Part shown: positions 45,489 through 56,212 of the stretch, one piece after another
How the letters are laid out: the number at the start of each line of letters is the position of its first letter
Numbering within the stretch: the first letter of the stretch is position 1
NCBI GenBank assembly: GCA_019973155.2
Contig: BPQB01000066.1
Location: forward strand, 1-64,000
Direction of reading: 5' to 3'
DNA length: 64,000 nucleotides
Origin: Phanerochaete sordida
Lineage: Eukaryota; Basidiomycota; Agaricomycetes; Polyporales; Phanerochaetaceae
Made by a program: the position numbers and the translations under genes
The notes under the pieces: generated by a model
Databases searched by the model: none
Seen by the model: only the letters and a program-made list of their open reading frames with translations
What the model was told of the DNA's origin: nothing

Positions 45489-46452
45489 GGACCGACACTT
45501 TCACGATCATTTCCAGCGATTCGGGTGAAAAGACAAGCCCATGGTCGTTGGGCATGCTCTGACGGGACGACACGGCCCAGGGCTGGTGAGAGTGCGTGCT
45601 GATTGTCAATTGATCTCAACAGCCATCTGCATGTGGGCGCCACAGAGATACGGAGTGGCACCGCAAGATTGGATTCCTCTGTGGTCGATGTCAACTGTCG
45701 TTGTGGGAGGATAATGATGAGTTTGATTTGGAGATTCTGAATTCTCTGTCCGATACATGGGACGCGGGCCGCAAGTGTGCAGACAACAGACAACAACGGT
45801 TTGGAAGGTTACCAGTCTAGATCTCGCAAGTGAGACAGCTGGAAGCACGGAACCCGTGTCGACGAGTAATATATCAGCGTCGTTCTTCATATCTCAGCCC
45901 AATATCAGAAAAGAAGAACAAGCTTGAAGGTTGGGAGCTAGGACTGAATGGGAGGAAGGGATGTCGATGAAGATCTCTGATAACCAATGAATTGCTCGGT
46001 TGTTTACCTGTCGTTTACATACCTCAGCTTACGTCTGCTTACAGAGACTGACTGAAATAGACGCCACGTAAGTAAAAGGCTTACCTCGCTTATCTCCCGG
46101 CTTACACCCGTTCTTGATTGCCTTTCCAGCACTAAACAATTACGGAAAGCGCGACTTTTGCTCCCGCCCACTTCCTCTCCCTATTTATCGCGGGCTTGTT
46201 GCGTCGTCTTCGACGCTGGTTGTAACAGTATCTGCCACGGGTACTTTGTCGGACTTGTATAACTATCTCAAAGTGAGTTCAACACGCTCTAGGTCTCGTC
46301 GGCACCGCGTAGAAGGTTTGGCAGGGATCATGAGGAGAGGGGGCGGGGGCGCGTAGGGTTCGTGAATCGAGGAGGGGCTCCGACGTGTGGCGAAACAGCG
46401 GTCGTCGAGGGGTATTGTCCAGGGCTGATAAGGATTATCCGCAGTATCCGCG
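45489..46452. promoter_or_regulatory. Upstream region of deacetylase B
   Basis: CAGCTTACGTCTGCTTAC at 46025-46042 and GTAAGT/GCTTACC strings to about 46110 resemble those upstream of paralogue A. Whether a gene lies at 45500-45890 on the minus strand is unresolved. 46120-46330 is CT-rich and may hold the transcription start. Confidence 0.35.
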
Positions 46453-49334
46453 ATGCCTTCGGAGGGTCGCAAGCGTCCGACAGTGTACTTCCAGGAGTTG
46501 CACGACAAACACAGAAACTACACGAAGAAGGACGACTTGGAAAGTCCTCAGCGCGTCAAAGCCGTTGAATATGGCACGGCAGCCCTCCTCGCCCGCCTAG
46601 AAGAGGCCTACCCGAACGACCCCCACCTAATTAAGGTCGTCCGGAGCACGGCTACCCTCGAGAACCTTTCTCAAAACATCGCTGCACATATCATGCTGGG
46701 AATGAAAGACGAGCGGGACCCGGAGGGGGAGAGTTATTTGGAGAAGATTCGACGGTGGTCGAAAGATTGTGCTCTTCCACGAGACAAGTTCGAGAGGGAT
46801 CTATACAGTGAGTCCCATGCTTGTCGTTTGAGAGGCCGATAATCAACCACTCGCCCCAGTCTGCTCTGGGTCATACGCTGCATTTGCCGGAGCCCTCGCC
46901 ACTACATGTCAAGCTATCGATGATGTTGCTACTGCAAGTACCACACCTGGAGGCGGCAATACGCGCGCGTTCGTCGCAATTCGCCCTCCGGGACATCATT
47001 CTAAAGCCGTACGTGCGTTGTTCCCGGAGTGGGCCTGACTCACGATGCATATAGAACGTCCCTGCAGGGATGGGCTTCTTGAACAACGTATTCCTTGGCG
47101 CGATACACGGTACATCTCTCGCACGCTTTCCTCCGAGCGCGAAGTTGATCCATTCCTGCGGCAGCCAATGTAGTCCACCGATATACGCACGTCATTATCT
47201 TCGACATAGACCTGCACCATGGTACGCCTCGAAACGAATTGTCGCTTTCTGCGCCGGGCTGACTCTGCCTAGGAAACGGTACACAAGCGATGGTTCGGCA
47301 ACATAACGATGGCATCCACCGTCACCCGACTGGAGACAACGATCCGCTCATTTTCTTCGGGAGCATGCACGACGCTAATCTCTACCCTTGCAGGGAAGGG
47401 GTCAGTAGCCTCTTCGCTGGTCCCGCCGACCCTCCCGCTCAACCAGGTTCTTCTCCCCCCCAGGACGCGTCCGGCAACAAAGAAGACCCGCGTCTCTGTC
47501 TACGTGGCGAGGGTGGCCAGTGGATTGAGAATGTCGCCATGGAACCGAACCCGAACGACACCAAGGAGAACGGCTTTAGGTCGTTCTGGGACGCGTACGA
47601 GGAGAAGTACAAGACCCTCCTCACCAGGGCGGCCGAGTTCCTTCAGAAGACGAACGCGCGACCTGAGGGCACCATCGTCTTCATTAGGTACGGCTCGTCG
47701 TTCGATGCATATAGGCACAGTGCTAACGATTTGCTCAGCTGTGGCTTCAGTGGGTCCGTATACGAGTACGAAGGCGTTGTAGGCGACTGCCGCGTCCCAC
47801 CCGAATTCTTCGAATGGTTTACGCGTGGTGCGTCAACGCTCGCCGACGCGCACGCGCAGGGCCGTCTGGTCAGCGTGCTCGAAGGCGGCTACAAGGACCG
47901 GGCTCTGTTAAGCGGTGCGATGGCCCACGTCGCTGGCCTCATCGACGACGACGTGAAGGTAGAAACCTCCTGGTGGTCCGAGCCGAACCTTATCGAGGTG
48001 AGTATATGCGTATATCTACTCCATCCAGGCCAACCTGAGCTTCATCGCAGCTCGAGAAAGTATGCTCTCGCAAGAAGGGCCGGCGGCACAACCTCGACAA
48101 GCTCCCGCGCTGGGTCCAGCGCGCACACCAGGCCGTCACTGCGCTGCACGAGGCCCTGCCGGCCGACGCGTCAGAATCGCCCGTCCTGGCTCTCCCTCCG
48201 TTCGTACCATTCCCGTCACCCTCAAAATCACCAGTGAAGGTGAAGGTGCAACAGCAGTGGGCGACGCTGCCATCGGCGTCGATATCCGCGCCAGTCGCGT
48301 CGGGCTCTGCGCTGACGCCTGCGCCCGGCGCCTCGAGCTCGACCTTCCGGGTGCCCTCCGCGTCCGCCGCGCTACCGGCGCCGTCACCAGGCGAGCCCCG
48401 CACGAGCGACCGCCTCGAGGAGAAGAAGTCGAAGAACTTCAAGCATATCCGGCCGTGGCTCCCCGGCGGCGACAGTGAGGAGGACGAGGAGGACGATGAC
48501 GATGATGACGACGACGACGACGGCGAGGAAGAGGTCGACCAGATGGACAGCTCGGATGAAGAGTCGGACCCGGCGCCCTTGTCTGTCCGCGGGCGAGGGC
48601 GAGGACGCCCGCGTGGACGTGGAAGCCGTGGCGGGCGCGGACGTGGCTCACGCGGAGGGCCCGGGAGTCGTGGGGGACGTGGTAGTCGTGGTGGACGTGG
48701 GTCGCGGGGCGGACGTGGTAGAGGACGCGGGCGTGGCGGCGCACACGTCGTACAGAGTCCAGAGGACGTAGAGATGAAGAACGCGACGCCTCCACCGGCC
48801 ACACCCGCCCCGGCGAGCTCAATAGCACAGCCCTTGCCCGTAGCGCCGTCCGCATCTGGATCCGCACCTGCCCAGCCCGTCGCGGGCCCCAGCAACAAGC
48901 GTCCGCCCGACGATGCGCTTGCCGCTGAGGCGCAGCGCAAGCGGCTGCGGCAGGACTCGACGCAGTCGGAGGCGACGACGGCGGTCGCGGGGTCTGCCGC
49001 ACGGAACGGCGTAGGCGCAGGGGCGGGCGGCGTGCTGGCGTCGCTCGAGCGGTCCGTCGGCGACCTTGCTAAATGCGTCGACGAGCAGTCGGCGGCGCTG
49101 CAGGAGAGGCTGCAGCGGACGGTGCGCGGCGCGCGCGGGTGCCTCGCGAAGCTGTCACGCTTCGCGGACGACGCGCGGCTCGTGGAGGAGACGGTCGAGC
49201 TGCTGCAGGAGCTCAACGACGACGCGTACAAGGCGTGCGGCGCGATCGAGGACAAGCGCGCGGCGCGCAGCCTGCAGTTCTGTCTAGTCGATCTCGAGGG
49301 TGCGATTGTCGAGTTTGGGGGCAAGGTGCGGTGA
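46453..49334 (+). CDS. Hos3-like histone deacetylase paralogue B with acidic and RGG tail
   Basis: Exon 1 is 46453-46807, exon 2 46860-47008, exon 3 starts 47055, with further exons to 49334. Blocks parallel paralogue A: RPPGHHSKA joined to NVPAGMGFLNN, HVIIFDIDLHHGNGTQ, SCGFSGSVYEYEG, LEGGYKDRALLSG and LPRWVQRAHQ. As in A, the GFDA Asp (third zinc ligand) is Ser. After the domain comes a Pro/Ser linker, an acidic run (EEDEEDDDD type, about 48475-48535), and an RG/RGG block (48590-48750) of perfect RGRG and SRGG repeats, which A lacks. A final helical segment matches the end of A. RGG boxes usually bind RNA. An inactive or weakened deacetylase with an RNA-binding tail is my inference. Confidence 0.85.
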
Positions 49335-49687
49335 GGGTGTTGTTGTCGTGGCAGCAGTCTGCCCTTGGGCTGCTCCTGAAAAGCTGGTGAAAGTAGAGTC
49401 TTCGGATGGGCCCTCTTGCTCTTGCTGCTGAGTTTGTGTACGATTACTCATGGCGACGTTTGTAGCTTTCTCGTGGTCGTGAGCTATGTAGGATTTCATG
49501 GCATTGATGCGAGACCTGTGAGCGCGGGTGACACACGAGCAACGTAGGCGGCAATCCGATAATCGCGCGTCGCGTTCGGGTTCTTGGCCGCCTCATGCGT
49601 AGACACACCTTGGACCTCGACACCCATGTCGCCGCCCTGAAGGCGCGGAAATCCACCGATTCAACCTGACAGCTGTTCTCTATTGCC
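49335..49687. other. Intergenic between deacetylase B and F-box-like gene 1
   Basis: About 350 bp, 3' flank of deacetylase B and promoter of the next gene; no gene is supported. Confidence 0.4.
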
Positions 49688-51065
49688 ATGAGCGACGACC
49701 TTTGCCTTCCGCCCGAAGTCTGGTGCATTGTCGTTGATCATGCCATCTACGGCTTCCTCGAAGAATACTGGACTTGCCCGCCGAATGCTGCTGCGCTTTC
49801 TAGCGAGCCTATTCTCCCAGTAAGCCCTGTATATACACCTAACGTGCGCTTCTCAAGAAAACGGATCTGCATGTAGCCGAATCCTGTCCCCAACCTCCTT
49901 GCTGTCTCGTCCTCAGTCCGATATATGACCTTGCAGGCGATGGCAGAACACACCGGGCTCGGATACGATTCAGAGGGTCTAGGACGGTAACTGCACCCCC
50001 TGTTCATAGAGCAAATGCGTGCTAATCTCCTGCAGTCTTGATGGCTCCGCTCGCGAGGCGGTTGCCGCCGTCAGAAGGCTCTGGTATCCCGAGAGCCTAA
50101 AGAAGCAGAACGCTGAAGTCCACCGGCTTAGCCAGCTATCCCCGACTATGCGCGTATTGGCTCACGTAGTCGCAGCGCTTCAGCAGTGCCGCGGGGTATT
50201 GCTGGCGAGACTTGATGCATACGAGGCCGACGACGCGTCACAGATAGCGACACTGGCATCTCCGCAAATCATTGCAAGGGAACAAGAAGTACTCTTCGAC
50301 AGTGTTCCAAACTTATACGCGAATGCCCTCTTGCTCCCCATGGAGAGTGAAGGAGGAGACACACCCTGCCTGAGGGCACTTGGCGCTCGCTTTGGGAGCA
50401 GCAGAGGGGACACGTCCTACGCAAAGGAAGTCGAAGCCCTCTACGAGAGCGTGGGGCTCCGAGGTGATATGCTCTCACCCGTGTCATTGAGCTTGCAGTA
50501 CAAACTGTATCTTCTGTGTACGTAACACATATTCTCAGTGCCGAGATCAGTATTGGTCTGATTGTGCGAGGACGACAGCCTGTCAAGGATACTATCTAAC
50601 CATGGTGCACATGGCCTATGTAGTCTATCCTCGGCATACAGGTCTGGAGCGGATTCCTACAGACGAATTAGCGAAGGTGAGTGGCGCACACTTGTCGAAA
50701 CAATGTTCACATTGTGTTAACGCGCATCTCCGTCAGGACACTTCGTTTGTAAACGTGTCCGCATATCTCCTGCATGATGAACTCGAACTGCTACTCGAGT
50801 CAAGCCCAACGAGCACGATCTGGGTACGGTGGACGCAGCTTGTCGACCGACGCAATGTATGTACCCTCCATGTTCCCTCCGCACTTTCCGATAGTGAGCT
50901 GATGCTGAGCGATAGCTGGGGCGGATAGCGATCGTAGTGAATAATGCGGAGGCATTCATAAGAGGGACATCAGAAACGCCAACTGGGCTCCACCAGTCTC
51001 TAGTGTCTTGCAGCGGCTCCCTGGAAAAGATGATGAAGCGCATGGACGCCCCTTTCCCTGGCTAG
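49688..51065 (+). CDS. F-box-like helical protein 1 (tandem family)
   Basis: Six exons: 49688-49819, 49877-49986, 50036-50517, 50579-50676, 50737-50856 and 50916-51065, coding 363 residues. The N-terminus MSDDLCLPPEVWCIVVDHAI is F-box-like (LPxEVW), followed by EEYWTCPPN. Exon 2 encodes PNPVPNLLAVSSSVRYMTLQ, a segment shared with three other loci in the window. The rest is predicted helical: LWYPESLKKQNAEVHRLSQL and HDELELLLESS. The tandem neighbour at 51584 has the same six exons, with identical sizes for exons 1 and 2 (132 and 110 nt) and the same phases. Function unknown; the F-box suggests an SCF adaptor but no substrate domain is recognised. Confidence 0.65.
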
Positions 51066-51583
51066 CATCTCCGCGAGCGAAGGGAGCTGGGCATACGCTT
51101 TCAGGCGGACGATTCTCAGATATTTACGTTTTTGTCTCGCAGATAGTACACTGTAGAATAAACCCAGCTCAGTCATATATTTTCTGATCTTCCAGCGGGG
51201 AAAATGTGCGCAGGCATGCGCTGAGGTATATCTGGAGGCGGGTGGCAATGGCGAGAGTCGTGATTATTGCATGTCGTGACCTCGCGGCGATGATGTCACC
51301 CTCGCCATCTACGCACAAGTCCACGCATCGAGCGTACTGTACAATTGGCTCGGCTCGTTTGTAACTTGCTGACGGCTTTCCGCTATACAAAATTATACTC
51401 ATTAATCGACTTTTGGACGAGCCTGAACGCTACAGACTGGATACAGGTGGCGAACCAAGATAGGCGTGTCCCGTTTGGTCCAACGACGCGCGCTAACCCG
51501 ACTTGGACCTCGACCCCCATGTCGCACTTTTGACAACATCACATTTACTCACTTTGACGGTCTTCAGAGCACCATCTGCGACG
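51066..51583. other. Intergenic between tandem F-box-like genes
   Basis: About 520 bp. The block before each ATG (CCCGACTTGGACCTCGACCCCCATGTCGC here, ACACACCTTGGACCTCGACACCCATGTCGCC at about 49601-49632) is shared, so the duplication included promoter sequence. No gene is supported. Confidence 0.45.
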
Positions 51584-52840
51584 ATGCACAACAATCCTAG
51601 TCTTCCTGCCGAAGTCTGGCTCATGGTCGTCGATGATGCCGTCCACAGCTTCCTCGACGAATATTGGACCTGTCCTCTGAACGCTTGGGCGCCCGACGCT
51701 GAGCCACTCCTCCCAGTAAGCTACATATATGCGCTATATATGCTTGAACTAAGCTTTGCATAGCCAAGCCCCGTTCCGAATCTTTTGGCCGCTTCATCGA
51801 CTATCCGGCATGCCACTCTGCGAGTCTTGGCTCAGCATCTCGGGCTCAAGTATGGCACGCAAGGGATTGGGAGGTCAGTGCGCCTCTGATACGCGGCACT
51901 CGTGTATGTTGACTGGCTGCAGCCTTGATGGTAACCCATTCGGAGTCTCCTCTGCCGTACGCAAGCTCTGGCACCCCGAGAATCTCGAGAAGCAGAACGC
52001 CGAGGTTGAGCGGCTGTGTCAGCTGTCCTCGACACTCGACGCGTATGCGCACATCGTCGCCGCCCTGCAGCAGAGTCGAGCACTTCTGTTCTCAGTACTC
52101 GACATATACAGGCTAGAAGGAAGGTCTCACCTGGAGAGGTTGGCACAAGACGCTGAGAAGAGCAAGCTGCTCCTCGACAGTGCTGGGGCCCACTGCAGTA
52201 GTGCGGCCGCTCGGATCATACGGAAGAAATTGGAGAAATTGGACGCGGAAGAACTGACAGGGCCTCTCGTCGTACCCTATATGCTACGAAACCTAGGTAT
52301 GCTTTCGCTGCTCTTGGCAGGGGATACAGGCCTGACTGTGCGATAGCAGGTGTGGTACGGTATCTGCACATCTTGCGATTCGTTTGCGTCATCGATCCAC
52401 AGCTGACGGGCATTCCGCCGCCTGCATACCTTAGTGCTGGGACTTGGGAGGTGAAAGCTCAATAAACACTTGGCGACAAGACCTGCGCTGACATAGAACT
52501 TCAGGACGCGATCTCTGGCCTTCTCGAGACGTTGGTTTTGCTGCTGAGGGATCTCGAACTGCTTCTCAAGATGACACCGCACGATATCCATTGGGTGACA
52601 TGGAGACGGTTGTTTGACATGCACAGCGTATGTACCATTTTGCCTTTGTGCTTCCTGTCTGCAAATGCTGACTCCGGGCTCTAGCTCATGCAGATAAAAA
52701 CCGTACTGGAAAACGCAAGGATTATTCTACGGCGCACATCTCGTAATGTGATCAGGTTCGAACTCATACTCATTCTCTCGAGAGGTGTTCAGTTATTGGA
52801 CACGCTCATCGTACGCCAACTGAGTCGGTCAAACGGGTGA
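51584..52840 (+). CDS. F-box-like helical protein 2 (tandem family)
   Basis: Six exons: 51584-51715, 51764-51873, 51923-52296, 52350-52450, 52505-52627 and 52685-52840, coding 331 residues. F-box-like start MHNNPSLPAEVWLMVVDDAV then DEYWTCPLN. Exon 2 reads SPVPNLLAASSTIRHATLRV. Exon 3 has VRKLWHPENLEKQNAEVERL, close to gene 1, but then diverges. The C-terminal exons are Leu/Ile-rich helices (LLETLVLLLRDLELLL; ILILSRGVQLLDTL). A clear tandem duplicate of gene 1 with faster change in the second half. Confidence 0.65.
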
Positions 52841-53074
52841 CGTCACCGCAAGGAGAAGGGGTTACACACATCCCAAGTGGATGGACATTTGACACTGCTG
52901 AATGGGTTTTCATTACATCTTTCTTGTACCACGCATTCTGATCAAGAATCAGTTCTAAATCTCCCGCACTCTGCCACTTGCTCGCGATACGCCTGTAGTC
53001 AGTCAAAGATCCAAGATGCGTATTCGACCCTACAAGCACCAACACCAGCACAGCCACTTCATGCCTGCAGTCGC

Positions 53075-54017
53075 TCAGATCCCCAGTCCGCGCATATCCC
53101 GCGTAATGCTGTCCATGACACCGTGCACCTCCTGCTTGAAGCGCGCCACGCCACAGGCCGCGATCTCGACGTGCTGCACGAGCGCGCTGAGCGTGCGGAA
53201 CTGCGCGGCGCAGCCTCCGTACGTCACAGGGCAGCGGTAGATCTCGTCCGCGTGCGCGGGGCTCGCGAGGTGCTGGTCGAGGCGCGGGAGCGTCGCAAAC
53301 GTGCGGTGGCACACACAGCACTCGAACGCGGCGCCGTTCCACGCGTCCGCCGTCGCCCACTCCGCGGCGGGCGCGGGCGGCAGCACGAGCGCGCCGTCGG
53401 GTCCCGCGATGAGCCGCGCGCCGTCGGTGATGACGCGCGCCCTGTCGTACGCGACGACCGCGGCGTTGACGGCATGGCGAGTGACGCCCTTGCGGCAGGC
53501 GCCGCTCTCCATGTGGTGCACGAGGTCCGCTGGCAGGGCGAACGCGCGGCGGCACTTGCGCGCGGGGCAGAGTAGGTCTTTCGGAAGGTGCGTGCGCGCG
53601 TGGTGCGTGAGAGTATTCTCTGCCTTGAAGCCGCGCGTGCAGCCGGGGCTGATGCAGTAGAAGTGCGGCCGCGCGGCGTGTTCGGCGTCCATGTCTTCCT
53701 GGGCGTTGTAGAACTGGGGCGCGCTGAGCGCGTGTGCTATAACGTACGCGTGCGGGACGTACCTTGTTGCAGACGCGGCAGTACAGGTGCGTCTCTTCAA
53801 GATGCATATCGAGCGTGTCTTCGTCCGCGAAGTGCAGCGCGCACCTGTCGCAGTAGTGGTGCGCGGCGTGGTCGCGGTAGTGCGCGGCGCGGGCCTGACA
53901 CGAGACGAACTCCCGGTCGCACTGCGTGCAATAGCAGTGCGCCGGGGAATTCGTCTTGTGGTTGGCCAGTGCCTGCGCCGTGACGAAGTTTTCGTTACAC
54001 TTCTGGCAGAGCGGCAT
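53075..54017 (-). CDS. C2H2 zinc-finger protein
   Basis: Two exons, 54017-53763 and 53713-53075, coding 297 residues. At least six C2H2-type units are visible: CQKCNENFVTAQALANHK, CTQCDREF.., YCDRCALHFADEDTLDMHLEETH, then in exon 2 CISPGCTRGFKAENTLTHHARTH, CPARKCRRAFALPADLVHHME, CCVCHRTFATLPRLDQHLASPAH and YGGCAAQFRTLSALVQHVE. The C-terminus FKQEVHGVMDSITRDMRGLGI resembles other basidiomycete zinc-finger proteins of this build. DNA or RNA binding is expected; target unknown. The start is set by MPLCQKC, since upstream in-frame Met would add a long unstructured leader. Confidence 0.8.
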
Positions 54018-54531
54018 GGTGCGATGTGGGAATGGGGCGGGTGTGCAGGCGCTGGAGGAATTCAAGCTGTGAGCGACCGCACACAGAATACAGCTGGAGA
54101 GCAGACGGAGACCTGTGTCGAGGGTGGAAGCGTCGAAAGTTACGACGAGGGCGAAGGACGTGGCAGTAGGGAACAGGTTGGCGACGCCTTGTTCGACGCA
54201 TTTATACCCGGGGGCACGAGGCGTCATCAAAGAAGACCGCTCGTACGTAATTCGTGGGCTCAGCAAATTGTCCCACGCTGACAACCGCAGATGAATTCTA
54301 GGCTCTGGAAGCTACAGAAGGAACGACGATGACAGTTTGACATCCGAGCCTGCCAAGAGGTCCAGCACCCTAACAGTGGCGCACAGGGACGGAGACAAGG
54401 TAAGTTTTTCTGCTAGGATACCGCGTCTAATCCAACAGGCTGACGATATGTTACATTCATGCAGTGAGAATAACAGCGAGCAGTGCTCGCGAAGTGCATG
54501 TCCACGGGGAGACATGAATCACATTATGACT
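54018..54531. other. Intergenic between zinc-finger gene and CaaX peptide cluster
   Basis: Promoter of the zinc-finger gene; TTTATACCCGGG near 54199-54210 is a TATA candidate on the minus strand. No gene is supported. Confidence 0.4.
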
Positions 54532-54600
54532 GCAGATACTACAGAAAACGTCTCGAGATGCAGGGCTAGGGCAGAGCTATCGCTCCTCTGGGACACTCCA

Positions 54601-54938
54601 TCAGGCAATGACGCACACGGTGCCCGACGCTTCCTACAGCAGGGCAGCACGCGTCAGCAGAGGTTACAAGATGCAGCACGACCAACCACGGCACGCACCT
54701 GCACAATGACGCGAGCGCGGCGCGTTGCTCTGGTGCGCTCGTCTGGGGAAAGGTGACGGGGCTCGGGCACGCCGCCCAGGTTCTCATCGCACGGCGCGGC
54801 CGCCATCTTCTCGGTCAGGGGCATAATCGCGGTGTGCGGCACGTTCGGCGCAGGAATGGGCATGCTGGGCTGTAGGACACGGTCAGCAGCGTGGAGTGCG
54901 ACGCGTACGTCTGGCGGACGTACCGCTGGCATCGGCAT
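54601..54938 (-). CDS. CaaX peptide 1, candidate lipopeptide pheromone precursor
   Basis: Exons 54938-54924 (MPMPA), 54869-54699 and 54633-54601 give 72 residues ending EASGTVCVIA then stop. CVIA is a farnesylation-type CaaX box as in basidiomycete mating pheromones. Upstream lies a basic run ERTRATRRAR, so processing after ER or RRAR could give an 11-19 residue mature lipopeptide. The last exon is exactly 33 nt. The start is set by a TATA box (55033-55040) 95 bp upstream; an ATG at 55018 is too close to that box to be in the mRNA and is in another frame. Versus copy 2, most changes in this frame are third-position, which supports coding. No receptor gene is seen near it, so the pheromone role is inferred from build alone. 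Confidence 0.62.
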
Positions 54939-55032
54939 CTGGGCTGGTAGGGTTGGTGTAGAGAGCGGCGGTGGGTCTTCAAAAGCTTGTCTTCAAACTG
55001 GGAGCTGAGGCTCGACATCGCAGAGCACAGTG

Positions 55033-55040
55033 CTTATATA
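55033..55040 (-). promoter_or_regulatory. TATA box of CaaX peptide gene 1
   Basis: TATATAAG on the minus strand, 95 bp before the ATG at 54938. The same element sits at the same distance from gene 2. Confidence 0.55.
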
Positions 55041-55656
55041 CATTGTCGCCTACCCTGCGGCCGCGCGTATGTGCGCTCTGCGTCGGTGCAGGCGGGAAGA
55101 GTGATGATGGCGAGCGAGGCATCATGCCGGTGCGCATCACGGAACGAGGGGTCCCCATCCATCCGGTCCCAGCAGCGTGCTCACCGACCTTCCCCCACTG
55201 CTCGCGATGCGGATGGCAAGGAGCGAGCACTGTGTCGTGCTGGAGCCGTACCTCCCGACAACGCGCACCTGCGAAGGCGCTCCGGTACGGTCGCGGAGGA
55301 GAACACCGTGCGCGGACGGGCGGGTCAAGTAGAAGCATACTGAGCGGCATACCAGCGCGAGCGCGCATCGTGGTAACCGCCCGTGGAGGACCATCGGAGT
55401 GCGTGTAACGGCGGCTACGGCAAATATGCGGGGATGATTATTCTCGAGATTGCGGACCGATGGACTCAGAAACATAGCATTATACGGAGGCTCTTGCAGA
55501 TCGATATGATCGCATTATTCGCGGCCAGAGCGAAGTCTGCCTGCACAATAGCTCCTTCTCAGAAGGACGCCGGCCCGAGGCCCTGAACCCGGCCACAGGC
55601 TCGATTGGGCCAGTTGTCTACAGCGGGGAAACCAGTGGCTACAGGCATGATGGTAA

Positions 55657-56212
55657 TTACAGCACCACGGAGTCAATGGTCCAGTTCCCAAATCCAATGT
55701 CATTTACAATGCCCAACGCAGTTGTAACCGCAAGCGTGCAGTCGAGAGCATAGAGCGGACATGTGGGACACTGCGTCGGTCGTCAGCGAGACTCGCACCG
55801 CGAGTGCTGCTCCTCACCTCGTCAACGATGACAGCCTGAACGCTCTTTTCATTGAGAGATATTGTGATTTTAGCAAAGCAGAGGCTTCCCTTCGTAGCTT
55901 GGTACTGCTGCGAAGTACATTGCGATGTGAGTATGATTACATGGGTGGACGGACATCGATCATTTACGGGTAAGTTCAGTGCAACGGCCTGGTAAATTAC
56001 TGGCGTGAGTTAAACAGCGGCAGCATAGCGAGGACACGCACAAAGTCAGCGTTGTGCATGATTTGACCGCACGAGCCGAGGGCACCCTCTGGATAATATT
56101 GTGTGAAGCGCGCATTTGTGAACACGTCTCCAGGCTTCGCCCCCGTCGCAAGCACGGCATCTGCTGCGTCGCTCGAGGCGGCCAAGATATAGCCAGCGAA
56201 GACTATGAGCAT
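55657..56212 (-). CDS. Small RlpA/barwin-like double-psi beta-barrel protein
   Basis: Exons 56212-56042, 55988-55968, 55907-55818 and 55770-55657, all phase 0, give 131 residues. A short hydrophobic start (MLIVFAGYILAASSDAADA) could be a signal peptide. The domain reads FTQYYPEGALGSCGQ, HNADFAVALNL, LCFAKITISLNEKSVQAVIVDE and CPTCPLYALDCTLAVTTALG. That matches the G.A(T/R)FY..GxGACG, N.D..VAL, C.K.I.I...GKSV.A.VVD and CP.C....(I/L)DL pattern of RlpA-like barwin/expansin proteins. Such secreted proteins are abundant in mushroom fungi and may act on cell walls. It lies between the two arms of the CaaX duplication. Confidence 0.7.

Larger units (their letters stand above)
54532..55300. repeat. 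Direct duplication, copy 1 (pairs with 57366-58130)
   Basis: About 770 bp align by eye with 57366-58130 in the same orientation, including the CaaX peptide gene, its introns, the TATA box and several hundred bp of upstream DNA. Shared anchors are CCATCAGGCAAT.ACGCACACGG, GCCGCCATCTTCTCGGTC and GGGAAGAGTGATGATGGCGAG. Divergence is moderate, so the duplication is not recent. Confidence 0.75.

Noticed and set aside
49073..49390. Extra frames over the 3' part of deacetylase B
   Set aside because: They are shadows of the GC-rich coding sequence; the deacetylase frame carries the helix shared with paralogue A.
54815..55018. Frame starting MSSLSSQFEDKLL upstream of CaaX gene 1 (and 57476-57850 at gene 2)
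   Set aside because: It lies too close to the TATA box to be in the mRNA and cannot be spliced in phase to the CaaX frame. In the middle and last exons the substitutions between the copies favour the other frame.
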